A stretch of DNA of 24,920 nt. Origin: a virus. Below the pieces are notes generated by a model, which was not told where the DNA came from, did not search any database, and worked only from the letters and a program-made list of their open reading frames with translations. The DNA is taken from the IMG/VR virus record IMGVR_UViG_3300049855_000135, positions 1 through 24,920 of that record; one strand, given 5' to 3'. Below are positions 14,494 through 21,943 of this stretch, piece by piece; the stretch's first letter is position 1; each line of letters begins with the position of its first letter. A program made the translations under genes and the position numbers.

Positions 14494-14731
14494 GGTCCAT
14501 GTCCAACGTCCGTATTACATCCAGCAAGAGCTGGAATACTTTTCGATCTGGAATCATCCGCATGACATCCAAGATGTTTTGAATCTCGTAAGCCAACGCG
14601 CCAACAGTGGACTCGCAAGAACCATCGCGGTCCAGAAATTCCTCTATCCAGTCAATCGTAAACTGGCTGTATTTCGGACCATCAACGGCCTGCGCTATGT
14701 CCTTCAGAATCTCTATTATCTTCTCATTCAT
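14486..14731 (-). CDS. Small acidic helical protein, unknown
   Basis: This 81-residue protein starts at the ATG at 14731, overlapping the previous stop by eight bases. It is all-helical in appearance and acidic (KIIEILKDIAQAVDGPKY, then TIDWIEEFLDRDG, then YEIQNILDVMRMI). No domain is recognised. Confidence 0.65.
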   Translation of the reverse strand: MNEKIIEILKDIAQAVDGPKYSQFTIDWIEEFLDRDGSCESTVGALAYEIQNILDVMRMIPDRKVFQLLLDVIRTLDMDHE

Positions 14732-15374
14732 GATTCAACCCCTCCACCATTTTACCCAACACCGCACACCCCGCCTCAACTTCATGGGCTTCCACGCCTT
14801 CACATGCTTGATACATGTGCCATAGGAGGTGCTTCAGTGGGAGCGTGTCGATAGGCTCCCGCTTCCCCTTCTCGGGCATGGGTTGGGGGGTCAAGAACGG
14901 ATCGCCCAGCACCTTGAATACCAATGCCTGCGCATCGTCTAGGCACTTGCGCATCTCACTGTAGGACATCGGCATCGGGTTAGCCGGAGTGCTTGCCGGT
15001 CGATAGCCATCTTCCATCTCGTCTCCCTCATCACATCTCGCAATAGCGTCCATAATCCTTGGAGTGCTTTCGTCGCGCTGTTTTTTCTGCTTTAGAGCCT
15101 CTAACAGCCCATCACATTTGCTTTGCAGTCCGGCAATCTCCGCCCGTGCCTCGGCCAGTTCGCGCTGGGCGGTGGCGAGTTCTCCCCTAAGTCTCGCGTA
15201 GGTTTGCTGGACAGACCCGTGTTCCTGCTCACATGCCAATTCGTGGGCCTGCCTGCACAGTACCTGCCGGTCGGTGAGTTCAAACCCAGTACACATAAAC
15301 GCCAGTCTGAGCATCGGGTCTTTGATGTCCCGTGAGTTATGCCAAGCGTCCTGAAGTTTCTTTTCCATGCTCAT
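14724..15374 (-). CDS. Coiled-coil protein with modular ends, unknown
   Basis: This 216-residue protein starts at the ATG at 15374, overlapping the previous stop as ATGA. Residues about 55-95 form a coiled coil (YARLRGELATAQRELAEARAE and beyond). A flexible acidic linker follows (DEGDEMEDGYRPASTPANPM), then a helical domain with MRKCLDDAQALVFKVLGDP. The end (LKHLLWHMYQACEGVEAHEV) is another helix pair. No family is recognised. The arrangement resembles small phage accessory proteins in the region between early and late genes. Confidence 0.68.
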   Translation of the reverse strand: MSMEKKLQDAWHNSRDIKDPMLRLAFMCTGFELTDRQVLCRQAHELACEQEHGSVQQTYARLRGELATAQRELAEARAEIAGLQSKCDGLLEALKQKKQRDESTPRIMDAIARCDEGDEMEDGYRPASTPANPMPMSYSEMRKCLDDAQALVFKVLGDPFLTPQPMPEKGKREPIDTLPLKHLLWHMYQACEGVEAHEVEAGCAVLGKMVEGLNHE

Positions 15375-15703
15375 CTTCCACCTACTCTTTGGTATTTTGC
15401 GACTCGGAAAGTAGGGAGCGGATTGTGATGCTCGGCTTCTCTTCGGTATCTCATGGCCGTACCCTTAGAAATGGAAACCATGTGGGCTACCGGGAATCCG
15501 TCCGCCTCAATAATATACACGACCGGGACCAGCCCGGCCTTGGGCTTCCGCTTGGCGGTGATTGGGCGGCGCACTTCTCCATAACACGAAACCCTCATTC
15601 CCACAACAGATGGAACACACGACTCCCATGGATTCATGTCAATCTCGTCACCCTTGTGAATCCTCTCTCCCGCCTTCAACATCCGATACTTTTTCGCGCT
15701 CAT
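15371..15703 (-). CDS. Small conserved-looking phage protein, unknown
   Basis: A 110-residue protein from the ATG at 15703, overlapping its upstream neighbour as ATGA. The start KKYRMLKAGERIHKGDEIDM with PWESCVPSVVGMRV is of a type I recall from several phage hypothetical proteins (a beta-rich fold opening with YR-x-L-x-x-GE-x-I-x-x-GDE). The C-terminus is basic (YRREAEHHNPLPTFRVAKYQ). Function is unknown. Confidence 0.68.
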   Translation of the reverse strand: MSAKKYRMLKAGERIHKGDEIDMNPWESCVPSVVGMRVSCYGEVRRPITAKRKPKAGLVPVVYIIEADGFPVAHMVSISKGTAMRYRREAEHHNPLPTFRVAKYQRVGGR

Positions 15704-15975
15704 GGTTTTGGCTCCTTCAGTTCGATGATCTGGACGCGGATGTACTCTCGTGGACGCATGCCCAGAACACGATCTTGGTCCATCGACAGTCGCTTGTCGT
15801 TGATAAGCACCAGATTCTCTACCTCCATGTCACATTCCCATTCCCTTCCGACACGGAGAGATGCGGCGGCTTTCTTCAACCGTGACCTGATATGATCGCA
15901 AGACACCATGTCAAAGTTTCGTGAGTGAATGTCCTCGGACTGATCCAGTAATTCGGCCAGTTCTTTGCGGTTCAT
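15700..15975 (-). CDS. Small orphan protein, unknown
   Basis: This 91-residue protein starts at the ATG at 15975 and overlaps the RusA stop as ATGA. It has an N-terminal acidic helix (RKELAELLDQSEDI) and a middle with HIRSRLKKAAASLRVGREWEC. The end is mixed and charged. Its position directly after rusA suggests co-expression, but no function can be given. Confidence 0.63.
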   Translation of the reverse strand: MNRKELAELLDQSEDIHSRNFDMVSCDHIRSRLKKAAASLRVGREWECDMEVENLVLINDKRLSMDQDRVLGMRPREYIRVQIIELKEPKP

Positions 15976-16349
15976 TTTACGTCCCCGTTAATTGTAATTT
16001 CTAAACGCCCATCGCCAAGACACCATCGCTTGCAGACGATCAGGTCCGATACACAGGAGTCCTGCTCCAATAAGGCATCAAGAACGCCCTTGGCCACATT
16101 ATCCACATCGGGTTTGACTCTGTGTATCTTGCCGGACATGGCGGCCAGCTTCTTCATGCTCCACGACTCGGGCATGGGAAAGTATGCGACAATCCCGACA
16201 GTAACCACATCATGCACCGGATAATCCTTGAATGCTTCACGAATCGCGTCTTTGTATTCACGATAACGAAGGACGACCGGCCTTTTCTTCCACGAATCGG
16301 CACGGGTCATCCTTGGAGCGCCCATCGGATCAACGTGAACCGTTATCAT
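15972..16349 (-). CDS. rusA: RusA-family Holliday junction resolvase
   Basis: The ATG at 16349 overlaps the preceding stop as ATGA and gives 125 residues, close to the usual 120 for RusA. It starts MITVHVDPMGAPRMTR and contains HRVKPDVDNVAKGVLDALL (residues 76-94). The three catalytic acids fit Asp81, Asp83 and Asp102; their spacing matches Asp70, Asp72 and Asp91 of E. coli RusA exactly. The enzyme cuts four-way DNA junctions, which is needed to resolve branched DNA made by recombination before packaging. It is the second gene of the leftward unit, although the rest of the recombination genes lie in the rightward unit. Confidence 0.92.
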   Translation of the reverse strand: MITVHVDPMGAPRMTRADSWKKRPVVLRYREYKDAIREAFKDYPVHDVVTVGIVAYFPMPESWSMKKLAAMSGKIHRVKPDVDNVAKGVLDALLEQDSCVSDLIVCKRWCLGDGRLEITINGDVK

Positions 16350-16462
16350 TTCCATATTCCTAATTTCACCCGAGCATAACGCCATTGCGCGTACTCAGGA
16401 GACTGCGTCACTTTGGGCCGCGGCCTTGCTGCGATTCGCTTCCATTCGGATTTCGTTTTCAT
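16346..16462 (-). CDS. First gene of the leftward unit, small basic protein (38 residues), tentative
   Basis: The ATG at 16462 gives 38 residues (start MKTKSEWKRI, then ARPRPKVTQSPEYAQWRYAR), basic throughout. An upstream ATG at 16528 would add 22 residues from an AT-rich region and is less likely. Neither start has a clear ribosome-binding site, so the true start is unsure. The frame overlaps the RusA start as ATGA, which supports its being translated. Function is unknown. Confidence 0.5.
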   Translation of the reverse strand: MKTKSEWKRIAARPRPKVTQSPEYAQWRYARVKLGIWK

Positions 16463-16522
16463 GGCGCAGAGAGTAACCCTGTTACGGTAAAAGTCAAAAT
16501 TAAAATTAATTTTATTTTTCCG

Positions 16523-16550
16523 TTGCATTCATTTTCGCTTCTGGCATAGT
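16523..16550 (+). promoter_or_regulatory. Candidate rightward promoter in the divergent control region
   Basis: TTGCAT (16523-16528) and CATAGT (16545-16550), 16 bases apart, are a weak match to a sigma-70-type -35 and -10. The AT-rich run just upstream (about 16495-16520) could act as an UP-like element. The site is about 70 bases before the first rightward gene. This is from consensus matching by eye only. Confidence 0.3.
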
Positions 16551-16569
16551 CACGAACCAGCAGCTCGAA

Positions 16570-16586
16570 GAAGTCAACGTGACTTC
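16570..16586. promoter_or_regulatory. Perfect 17-bp palindrome, candidate operator
   Basis: GAAGTCA-ACG-TGACTTC has seven-base perfect arms around a three-base centre. It lies between the candidate promoter and the first rightward gene in the divergent gap, where a repressor binding site is expected. No second copy was noticed in the window. Confidence 0.45.
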
Positions 16587-16619
16587 GGAGAAACCGAAAA
16601 CGAATAAAGGAGTACGGGT

Positions 16620-17012
16620 ATGCAAACGGTTCCGAAACAGCTTTGTCAGGACTTGCTCTTGGCGAAGATTAACGAAGATGCGGCCAAAGATCGGCGCATC
16701 GCCATAGAACAAGAGATCATCGCTTTGACCGGCCTGCCGGACGAAGGGACCCTCTCTGTGGACGCAGAAGGCCACAAGATAAAGATCGAACAGAAGATCG
16801 ACCGCAAGCTCGACGAGAAAGCATGGGCACTCATCGCGGACAAAATCCCCGAGGCGGTTCGTCCCGTGTCCATAGTCGAGACGTTGAAGCTCGACGTGAA
16901 GGGCGTCAAATGGCTCCGCGACAACGAACCCGGCTTCTACAAGCTCCTCTGTGGCGCGATGACGGAGAAGCCTGCGAAGCCGTCCGTCAAGGTTGAGGCG
17001 GTGGCATCATGA
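16620..17012 (+). CDS. Conserved phage early protein upstream of the Sak4 ATPase
   Basis: This 130-residue protein starts at the ATG at 16620 with AAAGGAG eight bases upstream. An N-terminal helix (LLAKINEDAAKDRRIAIEQE) is followed by GTLSVDAEGHKIKIEQKIDR and KLDVKGVKWLRDNEPGFYKL, then an ending with KPAKPSVKVEAV. I recall this layout from phage proteins of unknown function that precede recombination ATPases. A ssDNA-binding or recombination-helper role is a plausible guess. It overlaps the ATPase start by four bases. Confidence 0.75.
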   Translation: MQTVPKQLCQDLLLAKINEDAAKDRRIAIEQEIIALTGLPDEGTLSVDAEGHKIKIEQKIDRKLDEKAWALIADKIPEAVRPVSIVETLKLDVKGVKWLRDNEPGFYKLLCGAMTEKPAKPSVKVEAVAS

Positions 17013-17779
17013 ACCTGTCCGACGTCACATCCGGAACGGTTGAGCGTCCGCCGCGGATCATCCTGTGCGGAACAAGCAAGATCGGGAAATCCACGTTCGC
17101 TTGCGATGCGCCTTCGCCTATCGTCATTCCCGTTCGGGGCGAGGAGGGTGTTGACGCATTCGACGTGCCGAAGTTCCCTGTCTGCCAAACCTACGACGAC
17201 GTCATGTCCTGCATCGGAGCGTTGGCCGAAGAAGATCACGACCACAAGACTGTTGTGATCGACTCATTAACCACATTGGAGGCTTTGGTGTGGGATGCAG
17301 TCTGCACCGAAAACCAAGCAGCCTCCATCGAGAAGGTCGGCGGTGGATTTGGTAAGGGCTACACGGAGGCGATCAAGGAGTGGCGCGACCTTATGGCCGG
17401 ACTGGACTACTTGCGCGAACACAAAGGCATGGGGTCGATCCTCATTGCTCATGTCGTCGTCAAGTCGTTCAGCGATCCAATGTCTGACAGCTACGACACC
17501 TTTCTGATGTCGATCAATCAGAAGGCGGCCACAGCTCTAGAGGCTTGGGCCGACGTGATCTTGTTTGCGAACAGCAAGACCTTTACCAAAACGGAGAAGG
17601 TCGGAATGAAGGAGGTCAAGAAGGGCGTGTTGCGTGACGAGCGAGTCATGTACACGCAGAAGCGACCAGCACACCCTGGCGGTGGGCGCGGAGTGTACGG
17701 GCGACTCGATTATGAATTGCCGTTTTCGTTTGAAGCATGGACAGCCGCAGTTGCGGCAGCAAGAGGAGAGAAGAAGTGA
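17009..17779 (+). CDS. Sak4-type RecA-fold ATPase (recombinase)
   Basis: A 256-residue protein with Walker A GTSKIGKST (residues 21-29) and Walker B TVVIDS (81-86), in the RecA-like fold of the AAA_24 group that includes phage Sak4. These single-strand annealing or strand-exchange proteins work with an exonuclease and a ssDNA-binding protein, all of which follow here. The motif region with GGGFGKGYTEAIKEWRDLM is typical of the family. The start is ATG at 17009 (ATGA overlap). The absence of a larger RecA N-terminal or C-terminal domain agrees with the minimal Sak4 size. Confidence 0.85.
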   Translation: MNLSDVTSGTVERPPRIILCGTSKIGKSTFACDAPSPIVIPVRGEEGVDAFDVPKFPVCQTYDDVMSCIGALAEEDHDHKTVVIDSLTTLEALVWDAVCTENQAASIEKVGGGFGKGYTEAIKEWRDLMAGLDYLREHKGMGSILIAHVVVKSFSDPMSDSYDTFLMSINQKAATALEAWADVILFANSKTFTKTEKVGMKEVKKGVLRDERVMYTQKRPAHPGGGRGVYGRLDYELPFSFEAWTAAVAAARGEKK

Positions 17780-17934
17780 GTTACACGGTGGTTGTTATGA
17801 ACAACGAGGGGAATACGCCTGTCTCGATCTACGAGCAGACCGTCGAGAATCTTAAACTGGCCGAGGTAATAAAGGCCGTCAACAAGCCCGAGCGCAAAAA
17901 GCGCACAACGAAGGAGAGCAGCAGCAATGAGTGA
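17776..17934 (+). CDS. Small protein (52 residues), unknown
   Basis: The GTG at 17776 overlaps the ATPase stop as GTGA, with GAGGAGAG six bases upstream, and the stop TGA overlaps the next start by eight bases. The product starts MSYTVVVMNNEG, has a short Val/Ile beta part and a helix (QTVENLKLAEVIKAV), and ends in a basic Ser-rich tail (KPERKKRTTKESSS). Placed between the ATPase and the ssDNA-binding protein, it may be a small partner of the recombination set. Confidence 0.65.
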   Translation: MSYTVVVMNNEGNTPVSIYEQTVENLKLAEVIKAVNKPERKKRTTKESSSNE

Positions 17935-18421
17935 CCTGTCAAGTCTGAACCTGAACGTCGAAGAAGAAGCCAAGGACGCCGAAGGCGGAGGTTCCCTCCC
18001 GCTTGGCAAACACCTTGTGGTTGTGACCGCCAGCGAGGTCAAGGAGACGAAGGCCGGAAACGGCTTGCGCCTTGCCTACAACATCCAGTGTATCGAAGGG
18101 GAATGCGAAGGCGTCTCTATGGCGTCAGGCTTCAACATCGAACACAGCAACCCCGAGGCAGCCCGCATCGGTCGAGCGCAGCTTGCTCAGTTGTGTCTTG
18201 CCGTTGGAGTCACCAACCCGAAGAATTCGGAAGAACTCCACGACAAGCCGGTCTGGGTTACGATCAAACCCAACCGCAAAGACAACAAGCCCGAGGTCGG
18301 ACGCTTCGACGCCTATGAAGGCGCAGCACAGGCCAGCAAGCATGTCGCCGCGAAGCCTGCACCGGCCCCTGCACCAACAGCAGCGGCAGCGAAGCCTGTT
18401 CCGCCGTGGAAGAAGAAGTAG
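17927..18421 (+). CDS. DUF669-like single-stranded DNA-binding protein
   Basis: This 164-residue protein starts at the ATG at 17927. Pattern: acidic N-terminus, then LPLGKHLVVVTASEVKETKA, GLRLAYNIQCIEGECEGVSM and WVTIKPNRKDNKPEVGRF. These match the OB-fold-like DUF669 group that commonly sits between phage Sak4 ATPases and exonucleases. The tail is Ala/Pro-rich (APAPTAAAAKPVPPWKKK) with a basic end, unlike the acidic tip of bacterial SSB. Its job is to coat ssDNA produced by the exonuclease and load the recombinase. Confidence 0.8.
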   Translation: MSDLSSLNLNVEEEAKDAEGGGSLPLGKHLVVVTASEVKETKAGNGLRLAYNIQCIEGECEGVSMASGFNIEHSNPEAARIGRAQLAQLCLAVGVTNPKNSEELHDKPVWVTIKPNRKDNKPEVGRFDAYEGAAQASKHVAAKPAPAPAPTAAAAKPVPPWKKK

Positions 18422-18474
18422 CCGTGATTCAAGTGGCTTGTGCGTAGCTTCAGTATTTAAGGAACGCTCTGACA

Positions 18475-18490
18475 GCCGGGAAAGACCGGC
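18475..18490 (+). promoter_or_regulatory. Small GC hairpin followed by an AT-rich run
   Basis: GCCGG (18475-18479) pairs with CCGGC (18486-18490) around a six-base loop, followed by ATTTAATTT and then the AAGGAG site of the exonuclease. It lies in the largest gap of the rightward unit (89 bases). It could be a weak terminator or regulate the next gene; the stem is short. Confidence 0.35.
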
Positions 18491-18510
18491 ATTTAATTTC
18501 AAGGAGCAAC

Positions 18511-19425
18511 ATGGAAATCCCCGCCCCGTCCGACACAACCCACGCCCGAATTTTCGCCTCATGGGAAGAAGGCCAAGACTCTCGCCACAGCAGACGCCTC
18601 GGCGCATCCTCCATCGGAAAGGAATGCGAGCGCGACATCTGGTACTCGTTCCGTTGGGCCAAGAAGAAGCGGTTCGACGGCAGGATGCTCCGCCTATTCA
18701 ATCGCGGCCACAGAGAAGAGCCTGTCGTTTGTTCCGACCTTCGCCTCACTGGGGCCGAGGTGTTGGAACTTGATCCCGACACCGGGAGTCAGTGGGAGTT
18801 CTCGATTCTTGGCGACCACTTCGTTTGCAAGGTAGACGCCGTTGGAGTCGGCTTCGTCGAAGCACCCGAGACGTGGCACGTCATAGAGATCAAGACGCAT
18901 AACGACAAATCGTTCAGCAGTCTCAAATTAGGAGGCGTGAAGGCAGCCAAGCCGGAACACTACGCACAGTGTATGACCGGTATGGGTATGTCCGAAATGA
19001 CCCGCGCTCTGTACGTGGCCGTCAACAAGGACTCTGACGAGCTTTATATCGAGCGCATTCGATTCGACGCGAAGGAGTGGCAGGACTTACAGAACAAAGC
19101 CAGGGCGATCATTGGCGCGCGTGTCCCGCCCGAGAAGATCAACAACAGTCCGGCGTTCTACAAGTGCAAGTTCTGTGACCACAACTCTATCTGTCACGAG
19201 ATGGGCGAAGTCGCGGAGAAGAACTGCCGGACGTGTGAGTATAGCGACCCGCTGGATTCAGGCGGATGGTTCTGTGGTAAGCATGTAGGCGACATCGACG
19301 AGGCCCGACAGAAGCAGGGTTGCGCGGACCATCGCTACCGGGAAGGAATGCTCCCGGCAGAGGCACAGAAGGCTCTGGATTTGTTTGGCGGTAAAGTGAT
19401 CGTTGATACAGGAGTTGCATTTTAA
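18511..19425 (+). CDS. Cas4-like PD-(D/E)XK exonuclease with Fe-S type cysteines
   Basis: A 304-residue protein from the ATG at 18511 with AAGGAG upstream. One N-terminal Cys (39, in GKECERD) and a C-terminal C-x2-C-x5-C (219, 222, 228) form the four-Cys pattern of Cas4/AddB/Dna2-type Fe-S nucleases. Catalytic candidates are Glu69 or Glu70 (GHREEPV), Asp109 (CKVDAVG), and Glu126-x-Lys128 (VIEIKTHND). A further set (239, 242, 255, 271) suggests an extra metal site. In the phage this would resect DNA ends to make ssDNA for the Sak4-type ATPase and DUF669 protein. Confidence 0.82.
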   Translation: MEIPAPSDTTHARIFASWEEGQDSRHSRRLGASSIGKECERDIWYSFRWAKKKRFDGRMLRLFNRGHREEPVVCSDLRLTGAEVLELDPDTGSQWEFSILGDHFVCKVDAVGVGFVEAPETWHVIEIKTHNDKSFSSLKLGGVKAAKPEHYAQCMTGMGMSEMTRALYVAVNKDSDELYIERIRFDAKEWQDLQNKARAIIGARVPPEKINNSPAFYKCKFCDHNSICHEMGEVAEKNCRTCEYSDPLDSGGWFCGKHVGDIDEARQKQGCADHRYREGMLPAEAQKALDLFGGKVIVDTGVAF

Positions 19426-19586
19426 AAACCCTACCCATCGCATTACCAGACGAGGCGTTTACAAAGGTGAGCGAACTCGCCCGTGTCCACAAAACAACAA
19501 TCCCTGAGCTGGCCGTATTCTTGATCCTGTCCAAGTTGGGCATGATAGGCGACGGAGAGATGAAAAAGGAGATGCAGAAGAAGTGA
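19419..19586 (+). CDS. Ribbon-helix-helix-like small protein, start uncertain
   Basis: The frame has no stop back to 19404 and reads LKTLPIALPDEAFTKVSELA, then RVHKTTIPELAVFLILSKLG. A short strand with LPDEAF, then two helices with TTIPEL between them, fits the ribbon-helix-helix pattern of Arc/MetJ-type regulators (about 55 residues). No ATG, GTG or TTG is in frame before it; an ATT at 19419, five bases after AGGAG, is a possible rare start and overlaps the exonuclease stop. A GTG at 19467 would cut the strand off. The stop overlaps the next GTG start (GTGA). Confidence 0.5.
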   Translation: MLKTLPIALPDEAFTKVSELARVHKTTIPELAVFLILSKLGMIGDGEMKKEMQKK

Positions 19587-19810
19587 AATACGAAATCGAC
19601 CTAAATCATCCAAAAAACAAAATCGTTCATGGCTACAATTCGATGATGGACGCCATGGACGACCAGAGGATATTCACCGTCACGCAAACGACTCGCGGCT
19701 TCATTGTGGAAGAACATTGCGACGACTATTTCTCTGTCCTTCTCTCCGGCGAGCAACTTGAAGCCCTTGGCCGAGAGCTTATCGAAATGGCGAAGCGAAA
19801 GGCCCCATGA
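19583..19810 (+). CDS. Small protein (75 residues), unknown
   Basis: The start is GTG at 19583, overlapping the previous stop as GTGA, and the stop overlaps the helicase start as ATGA. The N-terminus is beta-like (KYEIDLNHPKNKIVHG), followed by RIFTVTQTTRGFIVEEHCDD and an end helix (LSGEQLEALGRELIEMAKRK). No family is recognised; it may be a helicase partner. Confidence 0.65.
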   Translation: MKYEIDLNHPKNKIVHGYNSMMDAMDDQRIFTVTQTTRGFIVEEHCDDYFSVLLSGEQLEALGRELIEMAKRKAP

Positions 19811-21357
19811 CCCTCCGAACCTATCAACTGGACTGCACCGATGCCCTGTGGAACAACATGCAGGAACATAGTGTAGCATCTGTACCCACAGGTGGAGGAA
19901 AAACTCACATCATCGGTGAACTCTGCCGGAGGGCGTTACAGTATCCCGGTACGCGAATTTTGGTAGTGACTCATGTCAAGGAATTGGTGGCTCAGAACGT
20001 CGAAAAGATAGCCGCCGTCCTGCCGTTTGGTTGCGACATCGGAGTGTATTGCGCCGGACTCAGGCAAAAGCGAATCGGAGCCGTGACGGTGGCCAGCATC
20101 CAGTCCATCCACAAGGTAAGAGCAAAACTCCCGGCGTTCGATCTAATCATCGTGGACGAGGCCCACAGGGTGCCCAACGAAGGCGAGGGCCAGTACCGGG
20201 AACTTATAGCCTCACAGCCGGACGCTAGGGTCATTGGACTGTCTGCCACACCCTACCGCCTTCGTGGTGGCCTCCTGACCGATGGGGACCTATTCAAGTC
20301 ATTGGTCTACGAGGGGTCCACCGAAGAACTCATCAAGCAAGGGTGGCTATCCCGCATCAAGGCCCGCGAGACGAGCGCACACGCTGACCTATCCAACGTG
20401 AAGACGGTAGCCGGTGAATACAACCTTGGCCAGATGGCCGAGGCGATGGACACCATTGCACTGACCAAGGCGGCAGTAAACGACATGGTCGTGCATGCCT
20501 CCGACCGCAAGAGCATCATCATATTTGCGGCATCGGTCGAGCATTGCGACCACATCAAGGCTGCTTTGGTGGCAGCAGGCCAAGACCGCATTGCAATCAT
20601 CACGGAAAAAACCAGCCACTACGACCGGGACCGATTCGTGGTTGAGTTCAAGCGCGGAACAATTCGCTACCTCATCAACTGTGCTGTCTACGTCGAAGGG
20701 TTCGACGCCCCTAACGTGGATTGCGTAATTTTGCTCAGGGCTACGCAATCTCCTGGAAGGTACGTACAATGTGCGGGCCGCGGGCTTCGGCTTTCGCCCG
20801 GAAAAGACTTTTGCTTATTATTAGACTACGGCGGCAACATCGAACGATTCGGCCCCATCGACACGATCACAGCCAAACGAGCCGTATCAGGCAAGGGCGT
20901 TGCCCCGGTCAAGACCTGTGGCGAGTGCATGTCCATCATCTCAGCAGGCTACAAGACCTGTCCCGAGTGCGGCTACGTGTTCCCGGAGGTTGAGGCACCA
21001 CCCACACCGAAGCACGGAGTAGTGGCGTCCACCAAAGACCCCGTGAAGGTTCAGATCGAGGAATATCCCGTCTTGGACGTGAAGTACACCACCCACTTGA
21101 AGATCGGCGGAACGCCATCCATGCGGGTCGAATACAAGGTTGACCTCTGGCGGCGGTTCAGCGAATGGGTCTGCGTTGAACATGCTGGATTTGCTCGACA
21201 AAAAGCGGAACTCTGGTTCGCGCAACGCGGCATCCTCCGCGCACCAATGAAGGTCGCCGACGCGGTAAAGGTTTGCATGGAGCAGAAGATTCAGCAGCCA
21301 CTAAAGATCATGGTCAAACAGGGTAAATACCCAGAAATAGTGAGGCATGTATGGTAA
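19807..21357 (+). CDS. SF2 DEAH-type helicase with C-terminal zinc ribbon
   Basis: A 516-residue helicase from the ATG at 19807. Motif I VPTGGGKTH (26-34), DEAH (117-120), SAT (146-148), and motif VI QCAGRGLR (321-328) are all intact. After the helicase core a zinc ribbon has Cys 371, 374, 385 and 388 (CGECMSI to CPECGY). The C-terminal third has no recognised domain. It probably unwinds DNA or branches during replication and recombination. This combination of SF2 helicase and zinc ribbon is common in phage DNA modules, beside primases. Confidence 0.9.
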   Translation: MTLRTYQLDCTDALWNNMQEHSVASVPTGGGKTHIIGELCRRALQYPGTRILVVTHVKELVAQNVEKIAAVLPFGCDIGVYCAGLRQKRIGAVTVASIQSIHKVRAKLPAFDLIIVDEAHRVPNEGEGQYRELIASQPDARVIGLSATPYRLRGGLLTDGDLFKSLVYEGSTEELIKQGWLSRIKARETSAHADLSNVKTVAGEYNLGQMAEAMDTIALTKAAVNDMVVHASDRKSIIIFAASVEHCDHIKAALVAAGQDRIAIITEKTSHYDRDRFVVEFKRGTIRYLINCAVYVEGFDAPNVDCVILLRATQSPGRYVQCAGRGLRLSPGKDFCLLLDYGGNIERFGPIDTITAKRAVSGKGVAPVKTCGECMSIISAGYKTCPECGYVFPEVEAPPTPKHGVVASTKDPVKVQIEEYPVLDVKYTTHLKIGGTPSMRVEYKVDLWRRFSEWVCVEHAGFARQKAELWFAQRGILRAPMKVADAVKVCMEQKIQQPLKIMVKQGKYPEIVRHVW

Positions 21358-21569
21358 GCATAACCGCAGGAATAGTAACGCCAAGTCAGAAGGTTTGGGT
21401 TATCACAGACGCCCACGACCACAAAAAGCTAAAAGAAGGAGATAGGGTTATCATGACCGAGACGCCGTCCTTTCAGAATCTACTATACCGACCCTCGGAT
21501 GACACCCTTCACGACTTATCGGACGATCACGAGCAGTATGTCCACATGGAGGAGGCGACCAAATCATGA
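21351..21569 (+). CDS. Small protein (72 residues), unknown
   Basis: The ATG at 21351 overlaps the helicase stop, and its own stop overlaps the next ATG as ATGA. The first half is beta-like (VSITAGIVTPSQKVWVITDA, then KLKEGDRVIMTE), which could be a small SH3-like barrel, and the end is acidic (DLSDDHEQYVHMEEATK). No family is recognised. Confidence 0.62.
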   Translation: MVSITAGIVTPSQKVWVITDAHDHKKLKEGDRVIMTETPSFQNLLYRPSDDTLHDLSDDHEQYVHMEEATKS

Positions 21570-21943
21570 CCCTCACCCACGCAGGGCAACTCCGCAAGAT
21601 AAAGGCGGAGGCGGAGCATCAAGCCCAAGACTTAAAACGGCAACTCAAAAAAGCAAAGACAATAGCCACTATCACACTTCGCTACAATCTTGAAGCAAAG
21701 GCAGAGATTGTCTCGCTACAAGAACAGATCGACAGCAAGAATTCAGAGTTGCACGCAGGGCGATTACAGAACGAGTCAAGTCAAGACGCATTGAAGTCGG
21801 AAATAGGGAGGCTACAGGACTGGATCAATGGGGAACCAACCAGAACAGCAGCCAGAGTGGAACACTCTAGAAGGAACGCGCAGAACTCCATCATAACTAT
21901 AGACCTGAGTGGTAACTCAAGGACGTTAGGATTCAAATCATGA
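21566..21943 (+). CDS. Coiled-coil protein (125 residues), unknown
   Basis: The start is ATG at 21566 (ATGA overlap). Residues 8-90 are almost entirely coiled coil (LRKIKAEAEHQAQDLKRQ, AEIVSLQEQIDSKNSELHAG). The C-terminal part is polar and less helical. No domain is recognised. Confidence 0.62.
   Translation: MTLTHAGQLRKIKAEAEHQAQDLKRQLKKAKTIATITLRYNLEAKAEIVSLQEQIDSKNSELHAGRLQNESSQDALKSEIGRLQDWINGEPTRTAARVEHSRRNAQNSIITIDLSGNSRTLGFKS

Noticed and set aside
18072-18773. A 233-codon Arg/Pro-rich plus-strand frame across the DUF669 and exonuclease genes
   Set aside because: It is a shifted frame across two well-supported genes and across their gap; its composition is typical of out-of-frame GC-rich codons.
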